From: Bacillota bacterium
GTDB taxonomy: Bacteria; Bacillota; Sulfobacillia; RBS10-35; JAJYVN01
Assembly: GCA_021806565.1 (NCBI GenBank)
Contig: JAJZXK010000025.1
Coordinates: 1 to 38,403 of the forward strand
Direction of reading: 5' to 3'
DNA: 38,403 bases
Shown here piece after piece: positions 26,571 to 35,329 of this stretch (position 1 is the first letter of the stretch; each line of letters begins with the position of its first letter). The notes below the pieces were generated by a model, which was given only the letters and a program-made list of their open reading frames with translations, had not been told where the DNA came from and made no database searches. The position numbers and the translations under genes are program-made.

Positions 26571-28268
26571 GTGGGGGCAGGTGGGGTTGGCTTGGTCGTA
26601 CGCCATGACGTCCTGGTTGTGGGGGCGGGTCTGGCCGGCATGCGGGCAGCGCTGGCCGCGCAGGCGGCGGGGGCAGATGTCGCGATCATCAGCAAGGTCT
26701 ATCCGGTCCGAAGCCACAGCAACGCGGCCCAGGGCGGCATCAACGCTGCCCTGGCCCCGGACGACTCCTGGGAATCGCACGCCTACGACACGGTGAAGGG
26801 GTCGGATTACCTCGGCGACCAGGACGCCATCGAGATCCTGGCGCGGGAAGCCCCGCAGGCCATCCTTGAGCTCGAGCACATGGGGGTCGTCTTCAACCGG
26901 GACGAGGAGGGCCGCTTGGGCAGCCGCAACTTCGGCGGCGCCAGCCACGCACGCACCTACTTCGTCGGCGACTTCACGGGACAGGCGATCCTGCACGTGC
27001 TGTATGAGCAACTGGTGCACAGCGGCATCCGCGCGTACAACGAATACTTCTGCACCGAACTGCTGCGAGACGCCGACGGTGCGGTCTCGGGCGTGACCGC
27101 CTTCGACATGCGTAGCGGCGAGGTATCCGCGTTCTCCGCCGGTGCCGTGGTGCTCTGCACCGGCGGCATGGGCCGCGTGTTCGAGCCGTCCACCAACGCG
27201 CTCATCTGCACCGGCGACGGCACGGCGCTGGCCTACCGCGCCGGCACGGCCCTGATGGACATGGAGATGGTCCAATTCCACCCCACCACCCTCAAGAGCA
27301 ACGGGGCGCTGATCTCCGAGTCGGCTCGCGGCGAGGGCGGCTACCTGCTGAACCGTGACGGCGAGCGCTTCATGCGCACCACCGCGCCGAACGCCATGGA
27401 GTTGGCGAGCCGCGACGTCGTCAGCCGGGCGGCGCAGGTCGAGATCAACGAGGGCCGCGGGGTCGACGGGTGCGTGCTACTGGACGTCCGCCACCTCGGA
27501 GCGGCCAAGATCATGGAGCGCCTGCCGCAGATCCGTGAACTCGCCCTGGAGTTCGCCGGCGCGGACATGATCGACGCACCGGTACCGGTGCTGCCCGGCA
27601 TGCATTACGAGATGGGGGGCATCCGGACCGATGTCCAGGGCGCGACCCCCCTGGCGGGCCTGTATGCGGCCGGCGAGTGCGCCTGCGTCAGCGTCCACGG
27701 CGGCAACCGCCTCGGCGCCAACTCGCTCCTGGAGACGGTGGTCTTCGGCCGCCGGGCCGGCGAGGCGGCCGCCGCCTTCGCCCGATCGCGGCCCGCCCAG
27801 CCGGCTCCGGAGTCGAGCCGGGCCGACGCCGAGCGCGCGCTACGGGCCTTGGTCGCCCGCGGCGGGCACGAGCGATCGGCCAAACTCCGCCTGGAGATGG
27901 GACAGGTGATGACGCGGCGGGTCGGGGTCTTCCGCGACGACGCCGGGCTGCGCGAGGCCGAGCGGACGCTCGTGGGGTTGCGCGAACGCTACGCCGACGT
28001 GGAGATCCAGGACAAGGGCACCCTCTTCAACCAGGCGCTGGTGGCCGCGCTGGAGTTGGACTTCATGCTGGATCTGGCGCGCTGCGTGGTGGCGGGGGCG
28101 CTGGCCCGCACGGAGAGCCGCGGCGCCCACACACGCGTGGACCACCCGCGGCGGGACGACGCGACCTGGCTGAAACACACCCTATGCCTCGCCACACCCG
28201 ACGGCCCGCGCGTGGACACGGCACCGGTCTCGATCACGCGCTGGCAACCGCAGGAACGCAAGTATTAG
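26571..28268 (+). CDS. sdhA: Succinate dehydrogenase / fumarate reductase flavoprotein subunit
   Basis: 565 residues from GTG 26571, or 558 from TTG 26592, which gives the more typical start ([15 protein letters not shown]). It carries the FAD-binding GAGLAG, the flavinylation His in [16 protein letters not shown], substrate-site [20 protein letters not shown], and [20 protein letters not shown]. The C-terminal helical domain ends in [12 protein letters not shown]. It oxidises succinate or reduces fumarate, passing electrons to the FeS subunit encoded 30 bases downstream. The operon layout with an HdrB-like third gene points to the SdhABE / methylmenaquinol:fumarate reductase type rather than a cytochrome b type. 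Confidence 0.96.
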   Translation: MGAGGVGLVVRHDVLVVGAGLAGMRAALAAQAAGADVAIISKVYPVRSHSNAAQGGINAALAPDDSWESHAYDTVKGSDYLGDQDAIEILAREAPQAILELEHMGVVFNRDEEGRLGSRNFGGASHARTYFVGDFTGQAILHVLYEQLVHSGIRAYNEYFCTELLRDADGAVSGVTAFDMRSGEVSAFSAGAVVLCTGGMGRVFEPSTNALICTGDGTALAYRAGTALMDMEMVQFHPTTLKSNGALISESARGEGGYLLNRDGERFMRTTAPNAMELASRDVVSRAAQVEINEGRGVDGCVLLDVRHLGAAKIMERLPQIRELALEFAGADMIDAPVPVLPGMHYEMGGIRTDVQGATPLAGLYAAGECACVSVHGGNRLGANSLLETVVFGRRAGEAAAAFARSRPAQPAPESSRADAERALRALVARGGHERSAKLRLEMGQVMTRRVGVFRDDAGLREAERTLVGLRERYADVEIQDKGTLFNQALVAALELDFMLDLARCVVAGALARTESRGAHTRVDHPRRDDATWLKHTLCLATPDGPRVDTAPVSITRWQPQERKY

Positions 28269-28298
28269 GTCTGCCCGCACGGGGAGGGAGGACCATCC

Positions 28299-29282
28299 AT
28301 GGAGGTCCATTTGCGCGTTCAACGCTTCCACCCGCAGGTGGACGCGGAGCCGCACTGGCAGGAGTATCGGGTCGAGGTACCGGAGCACGCCACGGTGCTG
28401 GACGCGTTGCTGGCCGCGCGCGACGAGCAGGATGAAACCCTCACGCTGCGGTGCAGCTGCCGCAGCCACATCTGTGGCTCCTGCGTGATGAAGGTCAACG
28501 GCACCTCATGCCTGGGCTGCAAGACGAAGGTGTCGCATGCCCGCAAACGCCTGGCAGCCGGCGAGCCGATCCGCGTCGCGCCGGCCGGCAACCTGCCGGT
28601 GGTCAAGGACCTGGCGGTGGATTTGGAAGTCTTTTTCGGAAAGGTCAAGGCGATCGAGCCCTACCTCCAACCGGACGGCCCCCCACCGGAGCGAGAGTAC
28701 CTGGTGCCCAACGAGGCCATGCTCACCGTGCGCGAGGCGATGGCCTGCATCCTGTGCGGCTGCTGCGTCTCGGAGTGCAACTCGCTGGAGGTCGAGCCGC
28801 GCTTCCTCGGTCCGGCCGCGCTCGCCAAGGCGTGGCGCTTCACAGAAGACCCGCGCGACGCGGCGGACCGCCACCGCCTTGAGTTCGTCTCCGCGCCGGG
28901 CGGTATCTGGGACTGCACGCATTGCTTTGCCTGCGTCGAGGTCTGCCCCAAGGACGTCAAACCGATGGAGCGCATCCTCGAACTGCGCCGCCGCGCGATG
29001 GAGGCGGGATTTACCGACAACAACGGCGCCCGCCACAGTCAGGCGTTCGCCGACACCATCGCCGAGTCGGGGTGGCTGGACGAAACTCGGGTGCTGTCGC
29101 GCTCGCTGCGCGGGCTGCCGGAGTTGCTCGAATGGGCGCCGGTCGGGATGCGCGCCCTGCTGCGCGGCAAGATGCCGTTGCGCCACCGACGCCTTTCCGG
29201 CGCGAAACAGATCCGCGCCATCTTCGCGGCGGCGCAGCGGCGCAGCGGCGAACCGCCGCGGGAGCACGCGCCCGGCCGGTGA
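28299..29282 (+). CDS. sdhB: Succinate dehydrogenase / fumarate reductase iron-sulfur subunit
   Basis: 327 residues, longer than typical SdhB (about 240). The [2Fe-2S] domain has CSCRSHICGSC (Cys52, 54, 59, 62) and CLGC (71, 74). The C-terminal ferredoxin domain has CILCGCCVSEC (Cys150-160) and CTHCFACVEVCP (Cys206-216) for the [4Fe-4S] and [3Fe-4S] or second cubane cluster. An extra 80-residue basic tail follows. The extended form is the one found with HdrB-like partners (TfrB/SdhB of SdhABE complexes). ATG 28299 is preceded by GGGAGGGAGG. It is followed by the CCG-domain gene 34 bases later. Confidence 0.95.
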   Translation: MEVHLRVQRFHPQVDAEPHWQEYRVEVPEHATVLDALLAARDEQDETLTLRCSCRSHICGSCVMKVNGTSCLGCKTKVSHARKRLAAGEPIRVAPAGNLPVVKDLAVDLEVFFGKVKAIEPYLQPDGPPPEREYLVPNEAMLTVREAMACILCGCCVSECNSLEVEPRFLGPAALAKAWRFTEDPRDAADRHRLEFVSAPGGIWDCTHCFACVEVCPKDVKPMERILELRRRAMEAGFTDNNGARHSQAFADTIAESGWLDETRVLSRSLRGLPELLEWAPVGMRALLRGKMPLRHRRLSGAKQIRAIFAAAQRRSGEPPREHAPGR

Positions 29283-29316
29283 TTGCGGCGCCCATGTCCT
29301 TGAGGAGGCATGTGCC

Positions 29317-30210
29317 ATGAAGGTCGCCTACTACCCGGGATGCGTCGCCAAGGGCGGGGCGCCGGAGTTGTATCGCTCGGTGAAGCTGATCCTGGAACCG
29401 CTCGGCATCGAGCCGACCGAGCTGTTCGACGCCGCCTGCACGGGCGCAGGCGTCCTGACCGAACGCAACCCGCTCCTGGCGGACGCGCTCAACGCCCGCA
29501 CCTTCGCCATGGCCGAACGGCGGGACATGCCGGTACTCACCATCTGCAGTACCTGCACCGGGACGATGCTGGCCTGCAACGCCCGACTGCAGGATGAGGG
29601 CAACCGGGCCCGCGTCAACGAGTTGCTGGCCCCGGAGCGTTACACCTACAACGGGACGACCGTGATCAAGCACCTGTTGTGGATGCTGGTCGAAGACGTC
29701 GGTCTGGAGCGGGTGGCCCAGTTGGTCAAGCGCCCGCTGCGCGGCCTGCGTGCCGCCCCCTTCTACGGATGCTATCTGATCCGTCCGTCGTCCCTGGTGG
29801 GAGACGAGCATCCCGACCGGGACCTCTACCTGGAGCGGCTGATCAGCACCCTGGGCGCCGAGCCGGTGAAATACGAAGGCGCCAGGAAGTGCTGCGGGTT
29901 CCCGGTGATCACCATGAACCGCGCGGCCGGCCTGCGGATGACCGGCCGCAACATCCAGGACGCCAAGGAGCACGGCGCGGACCTGATGGTGACCCCCTGC
30001 CCGCTGTGCCACCTCAACCTCGACGGCCAGCAGGCCGAAGCCTCCCAGGCACTGGGCACGCCGCTGGGGGTACCGATCCTCCACCTGCCGCAGTTGATCG
30101 CGCTGGCGTTCGGCCACAGCCCGGCGGAGGTGGGGCTCGGCCACCACGTCGTGCCCGCGCAGGGCCCCCTGGGCCGGTTGCTGCAGGCAGCGGCGGCGGG
30201 CGCCTCCTGA
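29317..30210 (+). CDS. HdrB-like CCG-domain subunit of SdhABE-type complex
   Basis: 297 residues, ATG 29317 after GAGGAGG. It has two cysteine-rich CCG domains as in heterodisulfide reductase HdrB: domain 1 has YYPGC (Cys9), a CTG in place of CCG (DAACTGAGVL, Cys41) and CSTCTG (Cys77, 80); domain 2 has YGCYL (Cys152), KCCGFP (192-193) and CPLCHL (228, 231). No membrane spans are seen, so it would sit on the membrane side as a peripheral electron-transfer subunit, reducing or oxidising a quinone or disulfide. Last gene of the three-gene operon. The first CCG motif is missing one cysteine relative to the HdrB consensus. Confidence 0.92.
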   Translation: MKVAYYPGCVAKGGAPELYRSVKLILEPLGIEPTELFDAACTGAGVLTERNPLLADALNARTFAMAERRDMPVLTICSTCTGTMLACNARLQDEGNRARVNELLAPERYTYNGTTVIKHLLWMLVEDVGLERVAQLVKRPLRGLRAAPFYGCYLIRPSSLVGDEHPDRDLYLERLISTLGAEPVKYEGARKCCGFPVITMNRAAGLRMTGRNIQDAKEHGADLMVTPCPLCHLNLDGQQAEASQALGTPLGVPILHLPQLIALAFGHSPAEVGLGHHVVPAQGPLGRLLQAAAAGAS

Positions 30211-30222
30211 ACCGCAGCCGGC

Positions 30223-30255
30223 GGGGGCGGGCCGGCGGCCGCCGTGCCCACCCCC
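30223..30255. terminator. GC-rich hairpin after the sdh operon
   Basis: GGGGGCGGGC (30223-30232) can pair with GCCCACCCCC (30246-30255) with one mismatch, between convergent genes. No T-run. Confidence 0.4.
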
Positions 30256-30260
30256 ACCCC

Positions 30261-31325
30261 CTACCGGCCCATGAGTCCCTGGAGCGCGATGCTGCTCGCG
30301 CCAACAGTCGCCCACAGCGCCGCGCCCAGCAGCAGGGGCTTGACCCCCGTCCGCTTCATGGCCCCGAAGCGGGCCGAAAGACCGATGCCGGTGAGGGCCA
30401 TCACGATCAGAAACAGCGCCACCCGACCCAGCAGGTGCTCGACCGCCGGGCTGAAGACCCCCAGGGTGTTCGCCACGGCGGCGACCAAGAAGAGCACGAT
30501 GAACCAGGGCACCAGGGTACGCCACCGGATGCGCAGCCGCTGCCCGTCGGCCGCCCGCCGGTTGTGCCGCAGCCGCTGGACTGCCAGGGCCAGGGCGATC
30601 GGCAGGATCAGCGTCGTGCGGGTGAGCTTGACGACCACGGCGTAGTTGCCGGCCACGCGCCCGTAGGTGTATGCGGCGGCGACCACCGACGAGGTGTCGT
30701 TGATGGCCGTCCCCGCCCACAGCCCGAAGGCGTGTTGGCCGAAGCCGATGGCGTGGCCGATGGCCGGATAGAGGAGCACCGCCACCACGTTGAACAGGAA
30801 GATGGTCGAGATGGCGTAGGCGACGTCCAGCTCGCCCGCCTCCAGCACGCCGGCGACGGCCGCTACCGCCGACGCGCCGCAGATGCCGGTGCCGACACCG
30901 ATCATCGCGCGCAGGTCGCCGTCGACCCCGAGCAGCCGCCCGAACACCCAGGCGCCGACCAGCGCGGCCGCCATGGTGCCGAGCATGACGGGCAGCGAGG
31001 CCGCTCCGGTGTGGACGATCTGCGCCAGGCTCAACCCCGTGCCGAGCAGGATGACCGCCAGTTGCAGGACCTGCTTGCCGGCGTAACGGAAGCCGGCGTC
31101 GAACCGCTCCCCCGGCCGCAGGGCCAATTGGACGGCCATACCCAGGACGATGCCGAACACGGGCCCACCGATCACCGGTACCCAGCCACCCAGAATCCAG
31201 GCCGCCACGGAGATCGCGGCGACCAGCCCGAGTCCGGGCAGATGGCGGCCGACGGTTCCCGGCCGCGGCGCGGGCTCCGGACGCATCCCCTCCTGCGGTT
31301 CCGCTTCCAACTGCGGCGCCTGCAT
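30261..31325 (-). CDS. YeiH-type (UPF0324) putative sulfate exporter family transporter
   Basis: 354 residues with about ten hydrophobic spans. Signature segments are GVGTGICGASAVAAVAG and GLWAGTAINDTSSVVAAAYT, both diagnostic of the YeiH/UPF0324 membrane family. The transport substrate is unproven; links to sulfur or sulfonate metabolism are inferred in the literature from neighbourhood. ATG 31325 has GGGGGAG upstream. It is divergent from the LysR regulator at 31524, the same arrangement as yeiH/yeiE in other bacteria, suggesting regulation by that LysR protein. Confidence 0.93.
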   Translation of the reverse strand: MQAPQLEAEPQEGMRPEPAPRPGTVGRHLPGLGLVAAISVAAWILGGWVPVIGGPVFGIVLGMAVQLALRPGERFDAGFRYAGKQVLQLAVILLGTGLSLAQIVHTGAASLPVMLGTMAAALVGAWVFGRLLGVDGDLRAMIGVGTGICGASAVAAVAGVLEAGELDVAYAISTIFLFNVVAVLLYPAIGHAIGFGQHAFGLWAGTAINDTSSVVAAAYTYGRVAGNYAVVVKLTRTTLILPIALALAVQRLRHNRRAADGQRLRIRWRTLVPWFIVLFLVAAVANTLGVFSPAVEHLLGRVALFLIVMALTGIGLSARFGAMKRTGVKPLLLGAALWATVGASSIALQGLMGR

Positions 31326-31497
31326 GCGAGGCTCCCCCTGTCCAGGCGGCCGGGAGCGGCGGTCCAGGCACACAGGGCACGCCATCTCCTATAAGAGAGG
31401 CGGACCACCGGCCACACCGAAATCACCACACCCAGCAGCCTTGGGCAACTATGCGCCTGCGCCGCAGCGGCTGTACAATACCGGATGGCCATGAACG

Positions 31498-31514
31498 CAT
31501 AACCTTCTCTTATG
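31498..31514. promoter_or_regulatory. LysR-type palindrome upstream of the LysR gene
   Basis: CATAA-N7-TTATG (17 bp) fits the LysR-type T-N11-A box (ATAA-N7-TTAT). It ends just before the GGAG ribosome binding site of the LysR gene. A second ATAAGAGA half-site-like stretch lies at 31392-31399 near the divergent YeiH gene. A -10-like TACAAT is at 31474-31479. Confidence 0.5.
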
Positions 31515-31523
31515 GAGTTGGTC

Positions 31524-32420
31524 ATGGAAGAGCGGCGGCTGTCGGTGTTTGCGGCGGTGGCCCGGGCACAGAGCTTCTCGCGGGCCGCGGAGACGATGCA
31601 TCTCTCGCAGCCGGCGGTGAGCCAGCAGGTGGCCGCGCTGGAAGCGGAACTCGGCGTGCGACTCCTGGAGCGTTCCCGCCGCCGGGTGCGGCTGACCGCG
31701 GCGGGGACGGCGCTGTTGGCGCACGCCGAATCGCTGCTGCGCGGCATGGCGGAGACGCGGCGCTCCGTGGCGGCGGCGGCCGCGGCCATCGGAGGCGGCC
31801 TGGCCATCGGGGCGAGCCTGACCGTCGGCGAGTATGTGCTGCCGGCGGTCCTGGCGCGTTTCGGCCGCCTGCACCCGCATGTGCGGCTGCGCTCCGAGGT
31901 GGACAACAGCACCCAGGTGGTGCGGCGCCTCATGGACGGCGCGCTGGACGTCGGGTTCATCGAAGGCGATCTGGCGGTACCCGGCGTGGTGCTGCGGCCG
32001 TTCCGCCGTGACGAGTTGGTCGTCGTCGCTCCGGCCGACCACCGCTTCGCGGAGGCCGCGGAGGTGCCGCTCGACGAGTTGCTGCAGGAGCCCTTCGTGC
32101 TTCGCGAGCCGGGGTCCGGCACCCGCCAGGTGATGGAACGCCGACTCCAGGCCGCGGGGGTGGATGCGGGCAACCTGCGTGTGGTGCTGGAACAGACGGG
32201 CACGGAAGCGATCAAGGCCGCGGTCGAGGCCGGCCTCGGAGTGTCCGTGCTGTCGCGCGCGGCGGTGGCTAAGGAACTGCTTCTCCACACCCTGGTGGCG
32301 CGGCCGGTACGCGGCGTGCCGATGGTTCGCGACATGTCCGAGGTTCAGCTCACGGGACGCACCCTGATCCCGGCCGCGCGGGAACTCGTGAAGCTGCTGC
32401 GCGGCGATGCGGATGCCTGA
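31524..32420 (+). CDS. LysR family transcriptional regulator
   Basis: 298 residues. The N-terminal winged HTH reads LSVFAAVARAQSFSRAAETM and LSQPAVSQQVAALEAELGVR, then LLERSRRRVRLTAAG. The C-terminal periplasmic-binding-type effector domain starts at about residue 88 (GGGLAIGASLTVGEYVLPAV) and includes REPGSGTRQVMERRL. Two ATGs are possible: 31512, inside the palindrome, and 31524. The second is chosen because GGAG lies 6 bases before it. Sequence style (ASLTVGEYVLP, GSGTR) is that of CysL/CmpR/YeiE-like regulators. It probably controls itself and the divergent YeiH-type transporter. Confidence 0.94.
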   Translation: MEERRLSVFAAVARAQSFSRAAETMHLSQPAVSQQVAALEAELGVRLLERSRRRVRLTAAGTALLAHAESLLRGMAETRRSVAAAAAAIGGGLAIGASLTVGEYVLPAVLARFGRLHPHVRLRSEVDNSTQVVRRLMDGALDVGFIEGDLAVPGVVLRPFRRDELVVVAPADHRFAEAAEVPLDELLQEPFVLREPGSGTRQVMERRLQAAGVDAGNLRVVLEQTGTEAIKAAVEAGLGVSVLSRAAVAKELLLHTLVARPVRGVPMVRDMSEVQLTGRTLIPAARELVKLLRGDADA

Positions 32421-32438
32421 TGATGCCTGACCGGCACC

Positions 32439-32467
32439 TTGCGGCTTGCGCGGGCTGCCGGTATACT
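32439..32467 (+). promoter_or_regulatory. Promoter for tRNA-Val
   Basis: TTGCGG (32439-32444), 17-base spacer, TATACT (32462-32467); the tRNA begins 13 bases after the -10. Confidence 0.65.
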
Positions 32468-32479
32468 CGGCAGCACTGT

Positions 32480-32555
32480 GGGTGCGTAGCTCAGCGGTTA
32501 GAGCGCTCGGTTCACATCCGAGAGGTCGCTGGTTCGATCCCAGCCGCGCCCACCA
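32480..32555 (+). tRNA. tRNA-Val (anticodon CAC), CCA encoded
   Basis: 76 nt folding into a complete cloverleaf: acceptor GGGTGCG/CGCGCCC (one T-G pair), D stem GCTC/GAGC, anticodon stem CTCGG/CCGAG with loop TTCACAT (anticodon CAC, reads GUG), and T stem GCTGG/CCAGC with loop TTCGATC. The 3' CCA is in the DNA. An integrase gene lies 82 bases beyond its end, pointing to the tRNA, suggesting the 3' end serves as an integration site. Confidence 0.97.
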
Positions 32556-32583
32556 TTCGAACCGTTGAGCCACAAGGCTTGCA

Positions 32584-32615
32584 GGAAGCCCCCGGTCAGC
32601 CGGCCGGGGGCTTCC
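32584..32615 (+). terminator. Strong hairpin after tRNA-Val
   Basis: GGAAGCCCCCGG (32584-32595) and CCGGGGGCTTCC (32604-32615) form a perfect 12-bp stem with an 8-base loop, followed by a short T-containing tail (CCGTGTTTT). Confidence 0.75.
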
Positions 32616-32636
32616 CCGTGTTTTGCAAACATTTTG

Positions 32637-33818
32637 CTAACGTTCGGGGGGCGAAGCAGTTCGGCGCCGCTCCCGCTCGATGGCCTCCAGCATGTGCTCG
32701 GTCGCCTGCCGCTGGTCGCCGGGCAGGGCATGGCCGTAGAGGTTCAGCGTCGTGCTGGGGCGGGCGTGTCCCAGGCGGTGCTGCGCGGCGATCACCCGGC
32801 CGTCATGCCGCATCAGCAGGGTGCCGGCGGTGTGGCGCAGGTCGTGGAAGCGCACGTCCGGCAGTCCCGCCTTCTTGAGCGCGGAGTCCAGGAAGCGCTG
32901 CACGTTCCGCGGGTTCAGCGGGGTGCCGGGTTCGGAGGCGAAGACGAGCCGCGGGTCTTCCCAGGCCTCGCGCAGGTCGCGGCGCTCCAGGTCCTGCCTC
33001 TTTCGATGTTCGCGCAGCACCGCCACCTCGGCCTCGGTCAGTTCGATGGCACGCACGCCTCGGTGCTCTTTGGTCTCCTTCTCCTGCACCCCCTCTCTCG
33101 GGCGGTACTGCCGCTGCACGCGGACTTCCAGACGCCGGGCCTCCAGATCGACGTCGCCCCAGCGGAGGCCGATGAGCTCCCCGCGGCGCATCCCCGTGCT
33201 GATCGCCAGGTAGATGAGGGCGTACAGGCGGTGAGGACGGAGGGTGTCCAGGAGTTGGGCCACCTGGCCGGGGGTCAGCACGCGCTGCTCGAGTTGCGGC
33301 GCCCGTGGCGGCGTGACCATGTCCGCGGGATTGCGCACAACCAGACCCTGCCGGACCGCATACTTCAACGCGGTGCGCAGCAGGTCGTGCTCGTGGCGCA
33401 CGGTCCTGGGCGATAGGCGCTTCTTGCCGGCCTCGAAGCGCGCATCCCAATCGGCAAGTTCCGCGGCGTAGAGGGCTTCGAGGTGGCCGGGCTTGAGGTC
33501 GCTGAGCCGGATGTGCCCGATCCGCTTCTTAATCCGGCCAGCGAGGTGACTGTAGTTGAGGAGGGTGGCCGGCGCACGGCCCGCCACCCTCCGGCTCTGG
33601 ATGTACTGGTTCAGGAGTTCGGTCACGGTGGTCCGGTTGGGCTCGGCGAGCGTGCCTTCCGCGCTCTGGGTCAACACTTTGGCCAGTGCTCGCTCGGCGG
33701 CGCGCTTGCTGTTCGTGCCGAGGTTGATCCAGCGCTGGTGCCGACGGCCCGACGGCGTGCGACCGACGTCGATAACCGCGTACCAGCGCTCTCCCCGCTG
33801 GCGGAAGTGTCCTTTCAT
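32637..33818 (-). CDS. Tyrosine recombinase / phage-type integrase
   Basis: 393 residues. An N-terminal arm-binding-like domain (FRQRGERWYAVIDVGRTPSG) is followed by a SAM-like core-binding domain (VTELLNQYIQSRRVAGRAPA) and the catalytic domain with the expected residues: Arg in STGMRRGELIGLRW, the Lys-region beta hairpin, HDLRH (His and second Arg), LGHARPSTTLNLYGH (His, then Tyr nucleophile). All are present, so it may be active. It is oriented toward the tRNA-Val gene 82 bases away. The ATG at 33818 lies 7 bases inside the left end of the IS21-family element, and only a weak AGG precedes it, so the native expression signals were probably displaced by that insertion. Confidence 0.95.
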   Translation of the reverse strand: MKGHFRQRGERWYAVIDVGRTPSGRRHQRWINLGTNSKRAAERALAKVLTQSAEGTLAEPNRTTVTELLNQYIQSRRVAGRAPATLLNYSHLAGRIKKRIGHIRLSDLKPGHLEALYAAELADWDARFEAGKKRLSPRTVRHEHDLLRTALKYAVRQGLVVRNPADMVTPPRAPQLEQRVLTPGQVAQLLDTLRPHRLYALIYLAISTGMRRGELIGLRWGDVDLEARRLEVRVQRQYRPREGVQEKETKEHRGVRAIELTEAEVAVLREHRKRQDLERRDLREAWEDPRLVFASEPGTPLNPRNVQRFLDSALKKAGLPDVRFHDLRHTAGTLLMRHDGRVIAAQHRLGHARPSTTLNLYGHALPGDQRQATEHMLEAIERERRRTASPPER

Positions 33819-34026
33819 TGCCTGTGTCAATCCAAACGGGGACCACCGTGCGCAGCGAAATGGGGACCAGGGGCACGGGTGCGGGACCATGTGGGATCGT
33901 CACTCACCTGGCCAGCCGCGGGAGGGGGGACCGCGTCCCCGGCCGTGCCATGGGCCGAGGGCGGGGTGTCGGGCGGGCCCGGTCGCGACGGCCTGGCAGG
34001 GGGACTTGGGTGTCCGCCGGGCGCCA

Positions 34027-34479
34027 TCAGGTGTCACTTCCGTCGGGGCTGGCCAGGGCCGATGGGACGTCCCAGCCCGGCGGTGGCTCCTGGAACGGGA
34101 AGTCTGGCCGGCCGCCCCGCCATTCGTCCAGGACGGCCGCCGCGGCGAGGAGCCGGTCCGCTTGCCGTCGTCGCCGCGGGGCGATCATCGCCGCCCAATA
34201 CCGCAGGCCCCGCTCCATGTCCAGCCAATGCAGGCGGTCGTTGGGATCTCCGGCGGCGGTACGCGCCCGTTCCGTCGGCGGCCCTTCCGCGAGGGCTCGG
34301 TCGACGGCCTCCCAGTCGACGCGGACGTGGGGGAAGCCCTCGACGACGGCGGCACGCACCTCCGGATATACGCGGTAGGCACCGCCCAGGCAGGCCAAGC
34401 GCAACTGTCGGCTCCGGCCCTGGTCGTAGACGGTGGTCAGGAGTTCCGCGCTGTTGCCCCGCCAGCGAACGAAGGCCAC
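34027..34479 (-). CDS. Hypothetical protein, passenger of the IS21-family element
   Basis: 150 residues from GTG 34479, which has GGGAGG seven bases upstream (ATG 34494 lacks one). The sequence begins VAFVRWRGNSAELLTTVYDQ and reads GRSRQLRLACLGGAYRVYPE, then VRVDWEAVDRALAEGPP. I do not recognise a domain. The reading looks genuinely coding (balanced composition, good start) and it lies inside the IS ends downstream of istB with the same orientation, so it probably travels with the element. Function unknown. Confidence 0.55.
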   Translation of the reverse strand: MAFVRWRGNSAELLTTVYDQGRSRQLRLACLGGAYRVYPEVRAAVVEGFPHVRVDWEAVDRALAEGPPTERARTAAGDPNDRLHWLDMERGLRYWAAMIAPRRRRQADRLLAAAAVLDEWRGGRPDFPFQEPPPGWDVPSALASPDGSDT

Positions 34480-34531
34480 TGCTCTCCCTCCCATGCCGGC
34501 ACGCCGGCAGATGTCGGGATGCCACCTGGTG

Positions 34532-35329
34532 TCATCCGGCCTCACCCCCAGCAGAGCCGCGGCCGGCACGGGCCCGGCTCTCGCGCATCCGGTAGCTCTC
34601 GCCGTTGAAGGCCAGCACATGGCAGCGGTGGGTCAGTCGAGCGAGCAGGGCGACGGTCATCGTCTCGTCGCCGAAGAACTGCGGCCACTGCGCGAAGGCG
34701 AGGTTGGTGGTCAGCGCCGTGGCCCGCCGCTCGTAGCGGTCGGAGAAGAAGGCGAACAGCAACTGTGCCCCCTCGTGGCTGAAGGGCACGTACCCAAGTT
34801 CGTCGATCGCCACCAGGTCATAGGCGGCATATTGCCTCAGCACCTTGGGCACACGGAGTTCCCGTTGGGCCACGAGCAGTTCGTTGACCAGAGCTGCCGC
34901 CGTGACGAACCGCACCCGGTAGCCGGCGCGTATCGCCTCAAGCCCCAGCCCCAGCCCCAGCAGAATGTGCGCCTTTCCAGTTCCTGGGTTTCCAACCAGG
35001 ATCACCACCTCGTGGGCGGCGACGAACTGCCCGGCGGCCAGACTGTCCACCCGCGTCTTGGGCACCGAGGGCTGGGCCGCGAAGTCGAAACCAGCCAGTT
35101 CCCGGATCACCGGAAACCGCGCCGCCTTCAAGTTCCGGGCCAGGCGGTGCTCGTCCCGCGAGGCCCGCTCCGCGGCGAGGGCCCCCTCCAGCCAGACGTA
35201 GGCCTCCGGGATCAGTCCCGCCTCCTCGGCCAGACCACGATACCGCGCCAGCATCCCCGGCAGGTGCAGCGCGCGCAGGTGGGCGTCGATGCGCGTGCAG
35301 ACCAGTTCCTCCGCCAGGAGTGCACTCAC
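34532..35329 (-). CDS. istB: IS21-family helper ATPase IstB, altered Walker A
   Basis: 265 residues. IstB is the AAA+ partner of the IS21 transposase, controlling target DNA. The Walker A at residues 113-120 reads GNPGTGKA, where the family has GKT or GKS; Ala at this position should disturb Mg/ATP handling. Walker B is LVAIDELGYV, and sensor-like ALTTNLAFAQW follows. GTG 35329 overlaps the istA stop (TGA) in the usual coupled manner. A hexanucleotide repeat (CCCCAG three times, near 34940) encodes a Leu-Gly run just after the P-loop. Confidence 0.85.
   Translation of the reverse strand: MSALLAEELVCTRIDAHLRALHLPGMLARYRGLAEEAGLIPEAYVWLEGALAAERASRDEHRLARNLKAARFPVIRELAGFDFAAQPSVPKTRVDSLAAGQFVAAHEVVILVGNPGTGKAHILLGLGLGLEAIRAGYRVRFVTAAALVNELLVAQRELRVPKVLRQYAAYDLVAIDELGYVPFSHEGAQLLFAFFSDRYERRATALTTNLAFAQWPQFFGDETMTVALLARLTHRCHVLAFNGESYRMRESRARAGRGSAGGEAG

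Noticed and set aside
34937..34960. Phase-variable repeat in istB (CCCCAG three times)
   Set aside because: A hexamer keeps the reading frame on gain or loss, and three units are too few to suggest switching.
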